A DNA stretch of 64,000 bases from Paraburkholderia hiiakae (GTDB lineage: Bacteria; Pseudomonadota; Gammaproteobacteria; Burkholderiales; Burkholderiaceae), in the NCBI RefSeq assembly GCF_904848665.1, contig NZ_CAJHCQ010000004.1:393876-457875 (forward strand). Direction: 5' to 3'. Shown in pieces: positions 42,340 through 52,598 of the stretch. Positions within the stretch are counted from its first letter, which is position 1. The number at the start of each line of letters is the position of its first letter. The translations under genes and the position numbers were made by a program. A model generated the notes under the pieces. It saw nothing but the letters and a program-made list of their open reading frames with translations. It did no database searches and was not told the DNA's origin.

Positions 42340-43941
42340 ATGTCACGTTTGACCCGTCGAGAATTTCTTGTTGCAAGCGGCGCGGCTGCCGCCACGGCGG
42401 GGTTTCCCGCGCTTGCCCGTGCCCAAGGCGCTGTTACGCGCAAACGCGGCGGCACGCTGAACGTGCTGATCAACCCCGAGCCGCCCGTGCTGGTCTCGAT
42501 CTTCCAGACCACGGGACCGGCGCTCGCCGTAAGCTCGAAGGTGCTGGAGGGTCTGCTTGCCTACGACTTCGACCTGCGAGCGCAACCGCAACTGGCAACA
42601 GCATGGACCGTGAGCCCCGATGGGCTGCGCTATACGTTCAAGCTGCGGCAAAACGTGCGCTGGCACGATGGTCAGCCGTTCACGTCCGCGGACGTGGCGT
42701 TCTCGGTCGACTTGCTCAAAGCGATTCATCCGCGCGGGCGCAGTACCTTTGCGAACGTGACGAAGGTGCAGACGCCCGACGCCAGCACGGCCATCATCGA
42801 ATTGTCGAAGCCCGCGCCGTTTCTCCTCAAGGCGCTTTCGGCGGGCGAGTCGCCGATCGTGCCGAAGCACCTGTACGCCTCGGGCGATCCGCTCACGAAC
42901 CCGCACAACAATGCGCCCATTGGCACCGGGCCGTTTCGCTTCAAGTCGTGGACGCGCGGCGCGAGCATCGTCTACGAGCGCAATCCCGACTACTGGGACG
43001 CGGGCAAACCTTATATCGATGCGCTCGTGTACAAGGTCATTCCCGATCCGGCCGCGCGCTCGGCGGCGTTCGAAACCGGCGCGCTCGATCTGGGCGGCGA
43101 GAACCCCGTGCCGCTCACCGACTTGCCACGCCTCACGCAATTACCGCAGCTCGTGACCGAAACGCGCGGCTATCGCTTCCTCGAGCCCCTGGCGGAGATC
43201 GATTTCAACCTCGACCATCCGGTGCTGAAGGATCCGCGCGTGCGCCAGGCCATCGCGCATGCCATCAACCCGCAGGTCGTGCAAAAAACTGTGGCCTACG
43301 GCTATGCGGACGTCTCGCCCACGCCCATCACGCCCGCTTCGCCCTATCACGACGCGCAGATCACGCCCTACGCGTTCGACCCGCATGCGGCGGAGGCGCT
43401 GCTCGATGCGGCAGGCAAGCCGCGCGGCGCAGACGGTGTGCGATTCAAGCTAACCCATGATTACCTTCCGTACGGCGACATGTACCAGCGGCAAGCCGGC
43501 TACGTGAAATCGGCGCTCGCGCGCGTGGGTATCGATGTGACGGTGCGCTCGCAGGATCTGCCGTCCTTCCTCAAGCGTGTCTACGCCGACCGCCAGTTCG
43601 ACTTCACGAGCATCGGCGTGAACACGCTGTTCGATCCGGCCGTGGGCGTGCAGCGACTTTACTGGTCGAAGAATATCCGGCCCGGCGTGCCGTTCTCGAA
43701 TGCCCCGCATTACAGCAGCCCGGAAGCGGACCGTCTGCTCGAAGCGGCATCGGTTGAAATCGACGAAAGCCGTCGCGTGAGCCTCTACAAGCAGTTTCAG
43801 CAGACCGTTTACCGCGATCTGCCGATCCTCAATCTTGTCGCGCCGCGCATGGTCACGCTCGCTAACCGCCGTGTGCACGATCACACGGTGAGTGCGCAAG
43901 GTCTGGAAGGCAATTTCGCCGATGTCTGGCTCAGTGCCTGA
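42340..43941 (+). CDS. ABC transporter binding protein, family 5, second copy (Tat-exported)
   Basis: Periplasmic receptor of the Dpp-type transporter encoded downstream; 533 residues from ATG 42340. The N-terminus MSRLTRREFLVASGAAAA carries a consensus twin-arginine motif (T-R-R-E-F-L-V), so it is exported folded. Family-5 motifs: GGTLNVLINPEPP, WHDGQPFTSADVAFSVDLL, NAPIGTGPFRFKSW, PGVPFSNAPHYSSPEAD. It shares the whole layout with the copy at 35137-36732. ATG 42319 is an in-frame alternative but would put the twin-Arg motif later. First gene of a five-gene rightward run. Confidence 0.93.
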   Translation: MSRLTRREFLVASGAAAATAGFPALARAQGAVTRKRGGTLNVLINPEPPVLVSIFQTTGPALAVSSKVLEGLLAYDFDLRAQPQLATAWTVSPDGLRYTFKLRQNVRWHDGQPFTSADVAFSVDLLKAIHPRGRSTFANVTKVQTPDASTAIIELSKPAPFLLKALSAGESPIVPKHLYASGDPLTNPHNNAPIGTGPFRFKSWTRGASIVYERNPDYWDAGKPYIDALVYKVIPDPAARSAAFETGALDLGGENPVPLTDLPRLTQLPQLVTETRGYRFLEPLAEIDFNLDHPVLKDPRVRQAIAHAINPQVVQKTVAYGYADVSPTPITPASPYHDAQITPYAFDPHAAEALLDAAGKPRGADGVRFKLTHDYLPYGDMYQRQAGYVKSALARVGIDVTVRSQDLPSFLKRVYADRQFDFTSIGVNTLFDPAVGVQRLYWSKNIRPGVPFSNAPHYSSPEADRLLEAASVEIDESRRVSLYKQFQQTVYRDLPILNLVAPRMVTLANRRVHDHTVSAQGLEGNFADVWLSA

Positions 43942-43984
43942 CTGAGCACGTGACGCGCACCGCAACACAGAACGGAGCCCAACG

Positions 43985-44965
43985 ATGAGCCGAAGCGCCC
44001 GCTGGCAAACGATCCTGCGCCGCACAGCCTGGCAGGCGCTGCCCACGGTGCTCGGCATCGTGATCCTCAACTTCTTTCTGCTCAAGCTGATGCCGGGCGA
44101 CGCCGCCGATGTGATCGCGGGCGAAGCCGGCTCTGCGACGACGGAAACGATGACGATGCTGCGCGCGAAGTTCGGGCTCGACCAGCCCTTGCTCGTGCAG
44201 CTCTGGACGTATCTGACGCATCTCGCGCATTTCAGCCTTGGCTATTCGCCGCGCTACGACATGCCCGTGATGCAGCTGATCCTCTCGCGGCTGCCCAACA
44301 CCTTGCTGTTGATGGGCGTGGCGCTTTCGCTCGCCCTCGTAGCCGGCGTCGTGCTTGGCGCGGTGATGGCGCACTGGGCAGGCAAGTGGCCCGATCGCGT
44401 GTTGTCGGTGGGCGCGCTGCTGTTTTATTCGACGCCGGGCTTCTGGATCGGCCTGCTCGCCATCGTTCTGTTCGCGGTCCGGCTAGGGTGGCTGCCGAGC
44501 GGCGGCAACGTCACGATCGGGGCGAACCTGCACGGCTTCGCCTACGTCGCTGATGTCGCGCGGCACGTATTGCTGCCGGCGGCGACGCTCGCCACCTTCT
44601 TCGTGGCGATCTACGCGCGCATTACGCGTGCCGCGATGATCGAAGTGCAGCGGCAGGACTTCGTGCGAACCGCGCAGGCCAAAGGTCTGCATCCGTGGCG
44701 CGTGACGTTGCGGCACGTGCTGCGCAACGCGCTGATGCCGCTCACCACGCTCGTGGGGCTGCATTTCGGCACGCTGCTCGGCGGCGCGGCGGTGACGGAG
44801 ACCGTGTTCAGCTGGCCGGGGCTCGGCCGCCTTGCACTCGATGCGGTGCTGGCGCGCGACTTCAGTGTGCTGCTGGGTGTGCTGCTCCTGTCGTCGCTGC
44901 TCGTCATTGTCGCGAACGTCGTCGTCGATCTGCTGCAGGCGTGGCTCGATCCACGTGTCGGTTAA
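43985..44965 (+). CDS. ABC transporter permease (DppB/OppB type)
   Basis: First channel subunit, 326 residues, about six membrane segments. Motifs of the DppB family: LPTVLGIVILNFFLLKLMPGD at the first segment (shortened: ILNFFLLKLMPGD), LRAKFGLDQPLLVQ, LPNTLLLMGVALSLALV, the coupling-helix region RAAMIEVQRQDFVRTAQAKG, and TVFSWPGLGRLALDAVLARD. GGAG lies seven bases before ATG 43985. 43 bases after the binding-protein gene, 13 before the second permease. Confidence 0.94.
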   Translation: MSRSARWQTILRRTAWQALPTVLGIVILNFFLLKLMPGDAADVIAGEAGSATTETMTMLRAKFGLDQPLLVQLWTYLTHLAHFSLGYSPRYDMPVMQLILSRLPNTLLLMGVALSLALVAGVVLGAVMAHWAGKWPDRVLSVGALLFYSTPGFWIGLLAIVLFAVRLGWLPSGGNVTIGANLHGFAYVADVARHVLLPAATLATFFVAIYARITRAAMIEVQRQDFVRTAQAKGLHPWRVTLRHVLRNALMPLTTLVGLHFGTLLGGAAVTETVFSWPGLGRLALDAVLARDFSVLLGVLLLSSLLVIVANVVVDLLQAWLDPRVG

Positions 44966-44978
44966 AGGAGGGACAGCA

Positions 44979-45956
44979 ATGAGTTTCGAATCGCCGAATC
45001 TGCCGGTTGAGGCACGACCTGCTAGCGCGAGCCACGGTTCGCCGTGGCGGCGTCAGTTGGCGTTCGCGCTGCTTGGCCGCCGCGGTGCCGATCGCGACGG
45101 CGCGAGCGCGCGGCGCGCCGGGCACGCTTTCTGGCGAGCGCTGGTGCGCAACCCTGCGGCGTGCGCCGGCCTCGCGCTGCTCGCCGCATTCGTTGTGCTT
45201 GCCGTGCTCGCGCCGCGACTCTACCCGGGCGACCCGCTCGACATGGTGGGAGGGCCGTTCGAATGGCCGGGCAGCGACCCGCAATTCCGGCTTGGCACGG
45301 ATTCGCTCGGGCGCGACGTAGCGGCCGGCATTGCGCATGGTGCGCGCGTGTCACTGCTGATCGGCGCAGCCTCGGCGGGCCTGGGGCTCGTGATCGGCAC
45401 GCTGGTGGGTGCGATCGGCGGTTATTTCGGAGGTCTGATCGATGATGCGCTGGTGCGCCTCACCGAACTCTTCCAGACCGTGCCGTCCTTTTTGCTGGTG
45501 ATCGTGCTCGTGGCGATCGGGCGGCCCAACGTGGTAGTGATCGCGCTCGCCATCGGCATTGCCTCGTGGCCCACGGTCGCGCGTATCGTACGCGCGGAAT
45601 TTCGCACGCTGCGCCACTCGGACTTCGTGCTCGCGGCGCGCAGCCAGGGGTTCAGCAATACGCGGATCATTTTTGGCGAGATCCTGCCCAATGCGTTGCC
45701 GCCGGTGATCGTCACGGCTTCGGTGATGGTGGCGAGCGCCATTCTGATCGAATCGTCGCTGTCGTTCCTTGGCATGGGCGACCCGAATGTCATCAGCTGG
45801 GGGGCGATGATCGGCGCCGGACGCGATTCGCTGCGCACGGCGTGGTATCTCACGGCGATTCCCGGCGCGGCCATCGTGCTCGCGGTGCTCGCCCTCAATC
45901 TGCTGGGCGACGGCCTGACCGAAGCCCTCAATCCGCGGCAGCGGCAACGACCGTAA
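44979..45956 (+). CDS. ABC transporter permease (DppC/OppC type)
   Basis: Second channel subunit, 325 residues. A variable N-terminal cytoplasmic part of about 50 residues is followed by six membrane segments and the DppC motifs LGTDSLGRDVAAGIAHGARVS, shortened as GTDSLGRDV, VRAEFRTLRHSDFVLAARSQG, ESSLSFLGMG and SWGAMIGAGRDSL. AAAGGAGGG lies upstream of ATG 44979, a strong site. Translation is likely coupled to the ATPase gene that starts nine bases after its stop. Confidence 0.94.
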   Translation: MSFESPNLPVEARPASASHGSPWRRQLAFALLGRRGADRDGASARRAGHAFWRALVRNPAACAGLALLAAFVVLAVLAPRLYPGDPLDMVGGPFEWPGSDPQFRLGTDSLGRDVAAGIAHGARVSLLIGAASAGLGLVIGTLVGAIGGYFGGLIDDALVRLTELFQTVPSFLLVIVLVAIGRPNVVVIALAIGIASWPTVARIVRAEFRTLRHSDFVLAARSQGFSNTRIIFGEILPNALPPVIVTASVMVASAILIESSLSFLGMGDPNVISWGAMIGAGRDSLRTAWYLTAIPGAAIVLAVLALNLLGDGLTEALNPRQRQRP

Positions 45957-45965
45957 AGGTGTCAC

Positions 45966-47669
45966 GTGAGCCAACTGCTTGAAGTGCGCGATTTGCGCGT
46001 GAATTTTGGGGCACACGAAGCGGTGCGCGGCGTGAGCTTCGACATCGCGGCGGGCGAGACGCTGGCACTGGTCGGCGAGTCGGGCAGCGGCAAATCCGCG
46101 ACAGCGCTTTCGGTCATGCAGCTCGTTGCCGAGCCCGGACGCGTCACGGGTAGCGTGCGATTCGAAGGGCGCGAGCTGCTGGGGCTGCCGCCCAGGGCGG
46201 TGCGCGAGCTGCGCGGCAAGCAGATCTCGATGATCTTTCAGGAGCCGATGACCTCGCTCAATCCGGTGCTCTGCATCGGCGAGCAAATTGTGGAGACGTT
46301 GCGCCAGCACGAAGCGCTGTCGCGTCGCGCCGCTCGCGCGCGCGCCGTCGAATTGCTCGATCTCGTGCGCATTCCCGAGCCGCAGCGCCGCTTCGACGAC
46401 TACCCGCACGAGCTATCCGGTGGCCAGCGCCAGCGCGTGATGATCGCGATGGCCGTCGCGTGCCACCCCCGTCTGCTGATCGCCGACGAACCCACCACCG
46501 CGCTCGACGTGACCATCCAGGCGCGTATTCTCGAACTGCTCGACGCGCTGCGCCGCGAGCTATCGATGTCGCTCCTGCTGATCACGCACGACCTGGGCGT
46601 CGTGGCCGATCATGCTGACCGCGTAGCGGTGATGCTGGCCGGGCGCAAGGTCGAGGAGGCGCCAACCCAGGACCTCTTTGCGCATCCTCGTCACGCTTAT
46701 ACGCAAGGTCTCCTGAACGCTTCGCTCAATCTGGCCGATGATTTGCACTACCGGTCGTGGACCTTGCCGGAAATCCGCCACACGGTAACGGAAGATCGGG
46801 CCGGTGAGGAGGGGGGCTTCGTAGTGGTGCCGCGCAAGGTGCCCGAGCGCGCAGCGCCGGGCGCGCGGGAGGCGGCTGCTGCGCCGCTGCTCGCCGTGCG
46901 CGACCTGCGCGTGGCGTACCCGCAGCGCCATGGCGCGCCGCCGCTTCACGCCGTGGACGGCGTGTCGTTCGAGATTGGCCGGGGCGAGTCGGTCGGGCTC
47001 GTGGGCGAATCGGGCTGCGGCAAGTCCACGCTTTCGCGCGCGATCATGCGTCTCGTGCCGGTTGCGAGCGGCTCGATCGCGCTCGACGGCACTGAGCTCG
47101 TGCCGCTGCGCGAGCGCGCGTTGCGGCCTTTGCGGCGCAAGGTGCAGATGGTCTTTCAGGATCCCTATGCATCACTCAACCCGCGCCGCACGGTGGGCGA
47201 CATTCTCGAAACCGTACTGGCCGTGAACGGTGTGGGCGACCCGGCGGCGCGCCGTGCGCGCGTGCGATTGGCGCTTGAGCGCGTGGGTCTTCCCGCGGCA
47301 GCGCTCTCGCGTTTCGCGCATGAGTTCTCGGGCGGCCAGCGCCAACGCATTGGCATCGCGCGCGCGCTCGTGCTCGAGCCCGCGTTGCTGATCTGCGACG
47401 AGCCGGTATCGGCGCTGGACGTCTCGATTCAGGCGCAAATCCTCAATCTGCTCGTCGAACTCAAGCGCGAGTTGGGGCTTTCCATGCTCTTCATCTCGCA
47501 TGATCTTTCGGTCGTGCGCTATATCGCGGACCGCGTGCACGTGATGCAACAGGGCAAGATCGTCGAGAGCGGCGACCATCGGGACATCTGGCGCGCGCCG
47601 CGGCATCCGTACACGCGCACGCTGCTCGCCGCGATTCCCGGGCGCGAGCTTGCGGCCGAAGCGGCTTGA
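45966..47669 (+). CDS. ABC transporter ATP-binding protein, fused DppD-DppF type
   Basis: A single 567-residue polypeptide with two complete ABC domains, the fused form of the DppD/DppF pair. Domain 1: Walker [10 protein letters not shown], signature LSGGQRQRV, Walker [12 protein letters not shown]. Domain 2: Walker [10 protein letters not shown], signature [10 protein letters not shown], Walker [15 protein letters not shown] 45966 is preceded by AAAGGTG. Completes a full transporter with the binding protein and two permeases; substrate is more likely a sulfur compound than a peptide, judging by neighbours. Confidence 0.95.
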   Translation: MSQLLEVRDLRVNFGAHEAVRGVSFDIAAGETLALVGESGSGKSATALSVMQLVAEPGRVTGSVRFEGRELLGLPPRAVRELRGKQISMIFQEPMTSLNPVLCIGEQIVETLRQHEALSRRAARARAVELLDLVRIPEPQRRFDDYPHELSGGQRQRVMIAMAVACHPRLLIADEPTTALDVTIQARILELLDALRRELSMSLLLITHDLGVVADHADRVAVMLAGRKVEEAPTQDLFAHPRHAYTQGLLNASLNLADDLHYRSWTLPEIRHTVTEDRAGEEGGFVVVPRKVPERAAPGAREAAAAPLLAVRDLRVAYPQRHGAPPLHAVDGVSFEIGRGESVGLVGESGCGKSTLSRAIMRLVPVASGSIALDGTELVPLRERALRPLRRKVQMVFQDPYASLNPRRTVGDILETVLAVNGVGDPAARRARVRLALERVGLPAAALSRFAHEFSGGQRQRIGIARALVLEPALLICDEPVSALDVSIQAQILNLLVELKRELGLSMLFISHDLSVVRYIADRVHVMQQGKIVESGDHRDIWRAPRHPYTRTLLAAIPGRELAAEAA

Positions 47670-47777
47670 TGAGCGCGCAGTGGCACAACGGTCAGCGAGA
47701 TGGCGCTTCAAGTGCTTCAATGAGCGTTGCGCCGCCTTTGCCGGTTGGCCTCCGATCCACTGCCCATTCTGGCCCCT

Positions 47778-48503
47778 ATGACAAACCCCACCGAAATCAA
47801 GGCCCTCGTATTCGACGTCTTCGGCACCATTGTGGACTGGCGAAGCGGTGTCGCGAGGGAAGCCAGCGCTTTTCTGCAGCGCCACGCGCCGAGCCTCGAT
47901 GCTTTCGCGTTCGCCGACGCCTGGCGACGCGAATATTCACCCTCGATGGAGGAAATCCGCAGCGGGCGCCGGCCATACGTGCGCCTCGACGTTCTGCATC
48001 GCGAGAACCTCGTGAAGGTGCTGGAGCGTAGCGGCATTGCCGGGGTGACGGACGCCGAGATCGACGAACTCAACCTGGCCTGGCATCGTCTCGATCCGTG
48101 GCCGGATGCGCTCGGGGCGCTGAACCGTCTGAAACGCCGATTCATCATCGCCCCTTTGTCTAACGGAAATATCCGGCTCATGGTGGATATGGCGAAGCGC
48201 GCCGGTTTGCCGTGGGACGCGATTCTCGGCGCCGAAGTGGTTCGCGCTTACAAGCCCTCACCGCAGGTGTACAGCGAGACGGTGGACATTCTGGGTCTCG
48301 CGCCAGCCGAACTGTGCCTTGTCGCGGCGCATAACGGCGACCTTGCCGCGGCGCGCCGGCTTGGTCTTTCCACCGCGTTCGTCGTGCGGCCGACCGAGCA
48401 CGGACCCAATCAGAAGACGGACCTGAAAGCGGACGAGGCGTGGGATTTCGTCGTGGGCGATTTGAACGAGCTTGCGAGTCAGCTTGATGCCTCGATAGAT
48501 TGA
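47778..48503 (+). CDS. Haloacid dehalogenase type II (HAD superfamily)
   Basis: 241 residues from ATG 47778. All four HAD motifs are visible: nucleophile Asp in LVFDVFGTIVDW, APLSNGN (motif II), the motif III Lys in RAYKPSPQVY and motif IV VAAHNGDLAAARRLG, together with the FGT-V-x-D-W pattern of L-2-haloacid dehalogenases. It lies 108 bases after the transporter operon. Actual substrate may be a phosphate ester or a 2-haloacid; the type II cap and motif I favour the latter. Confidence 0.88.
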   Translation: MTNPTEIKALVFDVFGTIVDWRSGVAREASAFLQRHAPSLDAFAFADAWRREYSPSMEEIRSGRRPYVRLDVLHRENLVKVLERSGIAGVTDAEIDELNLAWHRLDPWPDALGALNRLKRRFIIAPLSNGNIRLMVDMAKRAGLPWDAILGAEVVRAYKPSPQVYSETVDILGLAPAELCLVAAHNGDLAAARRLGLSTAFVVRPTEHGPNQKTDLKADEAWDFVVGDLNELASQLDASID

Positions 48504-48553
48504 GCTTTTAATGGTAATTGCCATGGAGGGCGTCTCTCGAGATCAGGGGCTAT

Positions 48554-51500
48554 ATGCGCTGCACAAATTGTGGCTTCGAATGCCGCGAGGGCGCGAGATT
48601 TTGCGAGCAGTGCGGCACCCACATCGCTCACACTGCGTCGCTCCCATCCCCGGTCGATTACACGCCTTCGCACCTGGCCGAGCAGATCCACGCCGCGCAG
48701 GCGGCCCTCGAAGCCCGCGGCAAAGCGCTCAGCGAACGTAAGACGATTACCGCATTGTTTGCGGACATGGCCGGCTCGACAGCGCTCATATACGGGCTGG
48801 ACCCGGAAGAGGCTCACCGGCTGATCGCGCCCGTCATCGAATTGATGATGGAGGCCGTTCACCATTACGAGGGCTTTGTAGCGAAATTGCTCGGTGACGG
48901 CATTCTGGCCTTGTTTGGCGCGCCGATCGCGCACGAGGACCATCCGCAGCGCTCGCTCTATGCGGCACTCAGAATGCAGCAGGCCATGCGCCGTCATAGT
49001 GACCGCATTCGCCTCGAGCGCGGCATTCCCTTGCAGATACGCGTGGGTGTCCACACCGGCGAAGTCCTCATGCGCTCGATCCACAAGAACGACCTGCAAG
49101 CGGACTATGACCCTGTCGGCAACACGATCCATGTCGCCTCGCGCATGGAGGCCATTGCGACGCCGGCATCGATACTGGTGAGCCAGTCCACCTACAGGTT
49201 GACCGAGGGCTATTTCGAGTTCAAGGCCTTAGGGCAGACACAGGTCAAAGGCGTGGTCGAACCGCTTGCCGTGTATGAGGTGCAGGGGCCTGGCGTGCTG
49301 CGCACACGTCTTCAGGTGGCCGAGCGGCGCGGGCTCGCGCGGTTCGTCGGACGCGAGCCTGAACTCCAGACATTGCGCGAGGCGCTCGATGCGACCCGAG
49401 CCGGGCAATACAGCATCGTCGGCGTGGTTGGCGAAGCGGGCGTGGGGAAATCGCGGCTCTTTCATGAGTTCAAACGCTCGGCGCTAAAAGGCTGCCTCGT
49501 GGTGGAGACGTTCTCGGTCTCGCATGGCAAGTCGTTCGCGTATTTGCCACTCATCGAATTGCTGAAGAACTACTTTCAGATCACCTCCGAAGATGACGAA
49601 CGGCGAAGCCGCGAAAAGGTGACGGGCCGGGTGCTTTCCCTCGAACGCAATCTCGAGGATGGAGTGCCTTATTTGCTCCATTTGCTTGCGGTCGGCGAAA
49701 CTAGTCCGGCCCTCGTGCAAATGGATTCGCAAATTCGGCGCGACCGCACGTTCGAAGCCATCACGCAACTCTTCGTGCGCGAAAGCGCGAACGAACCCGT
49801 CGTCCTGGTGTTCGAGGACCTGCAGTGGCTCGACAGCGAGACGCAAGCCTTCCTCGCTTACCTGGTTGAGCGCGTATCGAGTGCGCGCCTGCTGTTGCTG
49901 CTGAACTATCGCCCGGAGTATCAGCACGATTGGGGAAATCGCAGCGCGTATGCGCAGCTGGTGCTGGAACCGCTGGATCGTGCCGATGCGCAGGGCCTCA
50001 TCAGCGCGCTCGTCGGCGACGATCGAACGCTTTCTGGCGTCAAGCAGCATGTGCTCGACAAAACGGAAGGCAATCCGTTTTTTATTGAAGAAGTCGTACA
50101 AACTTTGGCCGAAGAACACGTCCTCGTGGGGGAGCCTGGCCATTACCGAATGGAAGCGGCACCGGTCGCACTTCATATCCCGACCACGGTGCAGGGCGTG
50201 CTCGCTTCGCGTATTGACCGGCTGCACGCCGCAGACAAAGCGTTGTTGCAGACGCTCGCGGTAATTGGAAAAACGTTCCCGGCAAATCTTGTCCAGTGTG
50301 TCGTCGACCTGCCGGACGACGAGCTGTACGCGAGCTTGTCACGTCTGGAAGCGGGGGAGTTCATTTACGAGCAACCCGCTTTTCCGGAGATGGAATACGG
50401 CTTCAAGCATGCATTGACGCAGGAAGTGGCAGGCAGCTCGATGCTGGCCGAGCGGCGCCGGCTTTTGCACGAACGCATCGGCCAGGCGATAGAAGCGCTT
50501 TTCCATGCGCGTCTTAAGGACTACTGGAACGAACTCGCGCATCACTATAGCGTCAGTGGAAACGTACCGAAAGCGGTCGAGTATTTGCTCAGCGCCGGTC
50601 AACAGGCGTGGCAGCGCTCGGCTAGCGCCGAGGCGCTTCGCCAGCTCGGGATGGCGCTGGATCTACTCTCAGGCCTGCCAGAAACGCCCGAACGCGCCGA
50701 TCGCGAACTCGCGTTACGGCTTGCTATCGGGCCGGTCTTGATGGCCGCGAGAGGATGGGCTTCGCGCGACGTGGAGGCGACCTACTCACGTGCGTTGGAG
50801 CTGTGCAGACTGGCTGGGCAAACGCCGCATCTGTTCCGCGCTCAAAGCGGGCTGCGGATGTTTTATCAGTTGAGCGCGGAATATAAAACGGCGAAAGAAA
50901 TTGCCGAGCGGCTGCTCGAACTGGCCGAGCGCGCGGACAATCCCACGCAAGTCATGGAAGCGCATTATCTACTCGGCATGAGCTTGTTCAGGCTCGGAGA
51001 CCTCTCCGCTGCGCATGCCTACCTTGCCGGCCTCGCGCAATCGTCGTTGCTGCAGGACGCCGGGAAGCTCGATGAAGATGTCTTTGCGCACGGGCGGGAT
51101 CCGCGCAGCGTGGGCGAAGGCAGCCTGGGCCTCGTTCTCTGGCATATGGGCTACCCGGACGCAGCGTTAAGACATGCTGAACAAGCGCTCACTCGCGCCC
51201 GCTCGATACACGATCTGGTTAGTCTCGGCCAAACGCTCATTTTCAAGGCTGAGCTCCATCAATTGCGCCGCGAGGCTGCGCAAACTTATGCCTGCGCCGA
51301 GGCCGCCATCGCCCTTGCAACGGAGCAGGGCTTTCCCATGATTCTCGCCTGGGCGACCATGCTCCACGGCTGGGCGCTATCGGAGGCAGGAGAAAAGGAA
51401 GAGGGTATTGCTCAAGTGCGTCGTGGCCTCACCGACTATGAAGCGACCGGCGCTCGTCTTGGCCGCTCGTACTTTCTCGCATTGTTGGCGCAAACCTACG

Positions 51501-51886
51501 CCAAGGCGGGTTTGCGCGACGCCGGGCAACATGCGCTGGCCGAGGCAATCGCGGCTTGCGAAACATCGGACGAACGCTATCACGAGCCCGAGTTATATCG
51601 GCTCAAAGGCGAGTTGTCGCTGCTTCCTGCGGGGCGTTCGAGCGTCGCAGGCGGGGACCGCGATGCAGCAAAGGCGAATTTCAGCGAAGCCATGGCAATC
51701 GCTCGTCGCAGGGGCGCCAGATCGCTCGAACTTCGCGCGGCGTTGAGCCTGGCGGAACTTCATACGGAAGAGGGAAGCGTGCGTGCGGCTCGGGAGATAC
51801 TCGCGCCTGTTTATGAATCGTTCACCGAGGGTTTCGCAACGGCAGACTTGCGAGAAGCCAGGCAATGGCTTGAGGCACCCGTATAG
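48554..51886 (+). CDS. Zinc-ribbon, class III nucleotidyl cyclase, AAA ATPase and TPR protein
   Basis: A 1110-residue multidomain signalling protein. An N-terminal zinc ribbon has Cys at 3, 6, 17 and 20. A class III cyclase domain follows (about 60-240) with both metal Asp (LFADMAGST, LLGDGILALFG) and the transition-state pair in GNTIHVASRM. Next is a STAND-like AAA domain with P-loop GEAGVGKSR and Walker B VVLVFEDLQWLD, then a long helical TPR-like region to the end. ATG 48554 with AGGGG upstream is chosen over 48518 since it starts right at the ribbon. The domain order is that of predicted adenylate cyclase/LuxR-like proteins; ligand unknown. Confidence 0.9.
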   Translation: MRCTNCGFECREGARFCEQCGTHIAHTASLPSPVDYTPSHLAEQIHAAQAALEARGKALSERKTITALFADMAGSTALIYGLDPEEAHRLIAPVIELMMEAVHHYEGFVAKLLGDGILALFGAPIAHEDHPQRSLYAALRMQQAMRRHSDRIRLERGIPLQIRVGVHTGEVLMRSIHKNDLQADYDPVGNTIHVASRMEAIATPASILVSQSTYRLTEGYFEFKALGQTQVKGVVEPLAVYEVQGPGVLRTRLQVAERRGLARFVGREPELQTLREALDATRAGQYSIVGVVGEAGVGKSRLFHEFKRSALKGCLVVETFSVSHGKSFAYLPLIELLKNYFQITSEDDERRSREKVTGRVLSLERNLEDGVPYLLHLLAVGETSPALVQMDSQIRRDRTFEAITQLFVRESANEPVVLVFEDLQWLDSETQAFLAYLVERVSSARLLLLLNYRPEYQHDWGNRSAYAQLVLEPLDRADAQGLISALVGDDRTLSGVKQHVLDKTEGNPFFIEEVVQTLAEEHVLVGEPGHYRMEAAPVALHIPTTVQGVLASRIDRLHAADKALLQTLAVIGKTFPANLVQCVVDLPDDELYASLSRLEAGEFIYEQPAFPEMEYGFKHALTQEVAGSSMLAERRRLLHERIGQAIEALFHARLKDYWNELAHHYSVSGNVPKAVEYLLSAGQQAWQRSASAEALRQLGMALDLLSGLPETPERADRELALRLAIGPVLMAARGWASRDVEATYSRALELCRLAGQTPHLFRAQSGLRMFYQLSAEYKTAKEIAERLLELAERADNPTQVMEAHYLLGMSLFRLGDLSAAHAYLAGLAQSSLLQDAGKLDEDVFAHGRDPRSVGEGSLGLVLWHMGYPDAALRHAEQALTRARSIHDLVSLGQTLIFKAELHQLRREAAQTYACAEAAIALATEQGFPMILAWATMLHGWALSEAGEKEEGIAQVRRGLTDYEATGARLGRSYFLALLAQTYAKAGLRDAGQHALAEAIAACETSDERYHEPELYRLKGELSLLPAGRSSVAGGDRDAAKANFSEAMAIARRRGARSLELRAALSLAELHTEEGSVRAAREILAPVYESFTEGFATADLREARQWLEAPV

Positions 51887-52295
51887 AGCACGAACCGGAA
51901 GTTGCGGGTGTTAGCGCTTCGGCGCGGTATCTCTGGGAAGCACATGGCAGGCCAGCACCGAAGCGTCTGCCTGCCCATGCCGGTTCGCAGTCGCCACGGC
52001 CTGCAACCTCGAATTCGACGCGCAAACGACGCTGCCCGGCCTGTCGGCGATTCCCCAACACCATTCGGCCAAGTGATGGTCGCGCCCAAACTAGCATCGT
52101 CGCGATGCACGTTGGGACGGGCTTTACACGGATCGTGCCCGGATGGCATGACACCTGCATAGTGTGCCGCGAGTCTCTATAGCGCCCCTGTCGGCATGTA
52201 TGTCGACGGCGTGCTGGAGAACTCCGTTGGCGACCGCTACTGCCACGCTTGTCCAACGACCTGTGAAGCGCAGAGGCGTAACCGCGGAGGCTCAC
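51887..52295. other. Intergenic stretch without a recognised gene
   Basis: About 409 bases after the cyclase gene. Open frames in several phases exist on both strands but none has a ribosome site and family resemblance together. It ends in the ribosome site GGAGG (52286-52290) of the small membrane protein gene. Confidence 0.45.
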
Positions 52296-52502
52296 GTGGA
52301 CCAAACGGGGCTGGGTATGGCTGCCGGCACGATCGTGCTTGTTATCGCTGTGGTTGGCGTGGCGGCGCACTACCTTCGTGAGCGTCGGCGGGCTGATCTG
52401 CTGCGCAACTTCGATCACCACGAATGGTGGCAACGCAATCACGGAGCAGCCTGTTCTTCAGGCAGGACGCCGCGAGCAAACGAATACGACGCCTGGAAAT
52501 GA
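52296..52502 (+). CDS. Small single-span membrane protein, copy 1
   Basis: 68 residues from GTG 52296, with GGAGG five bases upstream. Residues about 7-26 form one membrane segment (LGMAAGTIVLVIAVVGVAAH), followed by a very basic then aromatic stretch (YLRERRRADLLRN, HHEWWQR). The first 47 residues differ from copy 2 (63055-63213) at only six positions; the C-termini differ completely. Positive residues after the segment suggest a cytoplasmic C-terminus. Family not recognised. Confidence 0.7.
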   Translation: MDQTGLGMAAGTIVLVIAVVGVAAHYLRERRRADLLRNFDHHEWWQRNHGAACSSGRTPRANEYDAWK

Positions 52503-52598
52503 AACCGATACAGGAGGAAATGAGTGAAGTGAAGCGGCTTGTTGGTGCAAACAAGAAGGCTTGTCCCCCCATGTGACAATCGTTAGAGGTATCTCATC

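Noticed and set aside
51902..52162. Rightward frame after the cyclase gene
   Set aside because: No ribosome site, Arg/Pro-rich random-looking product, and competing frames on both strands.
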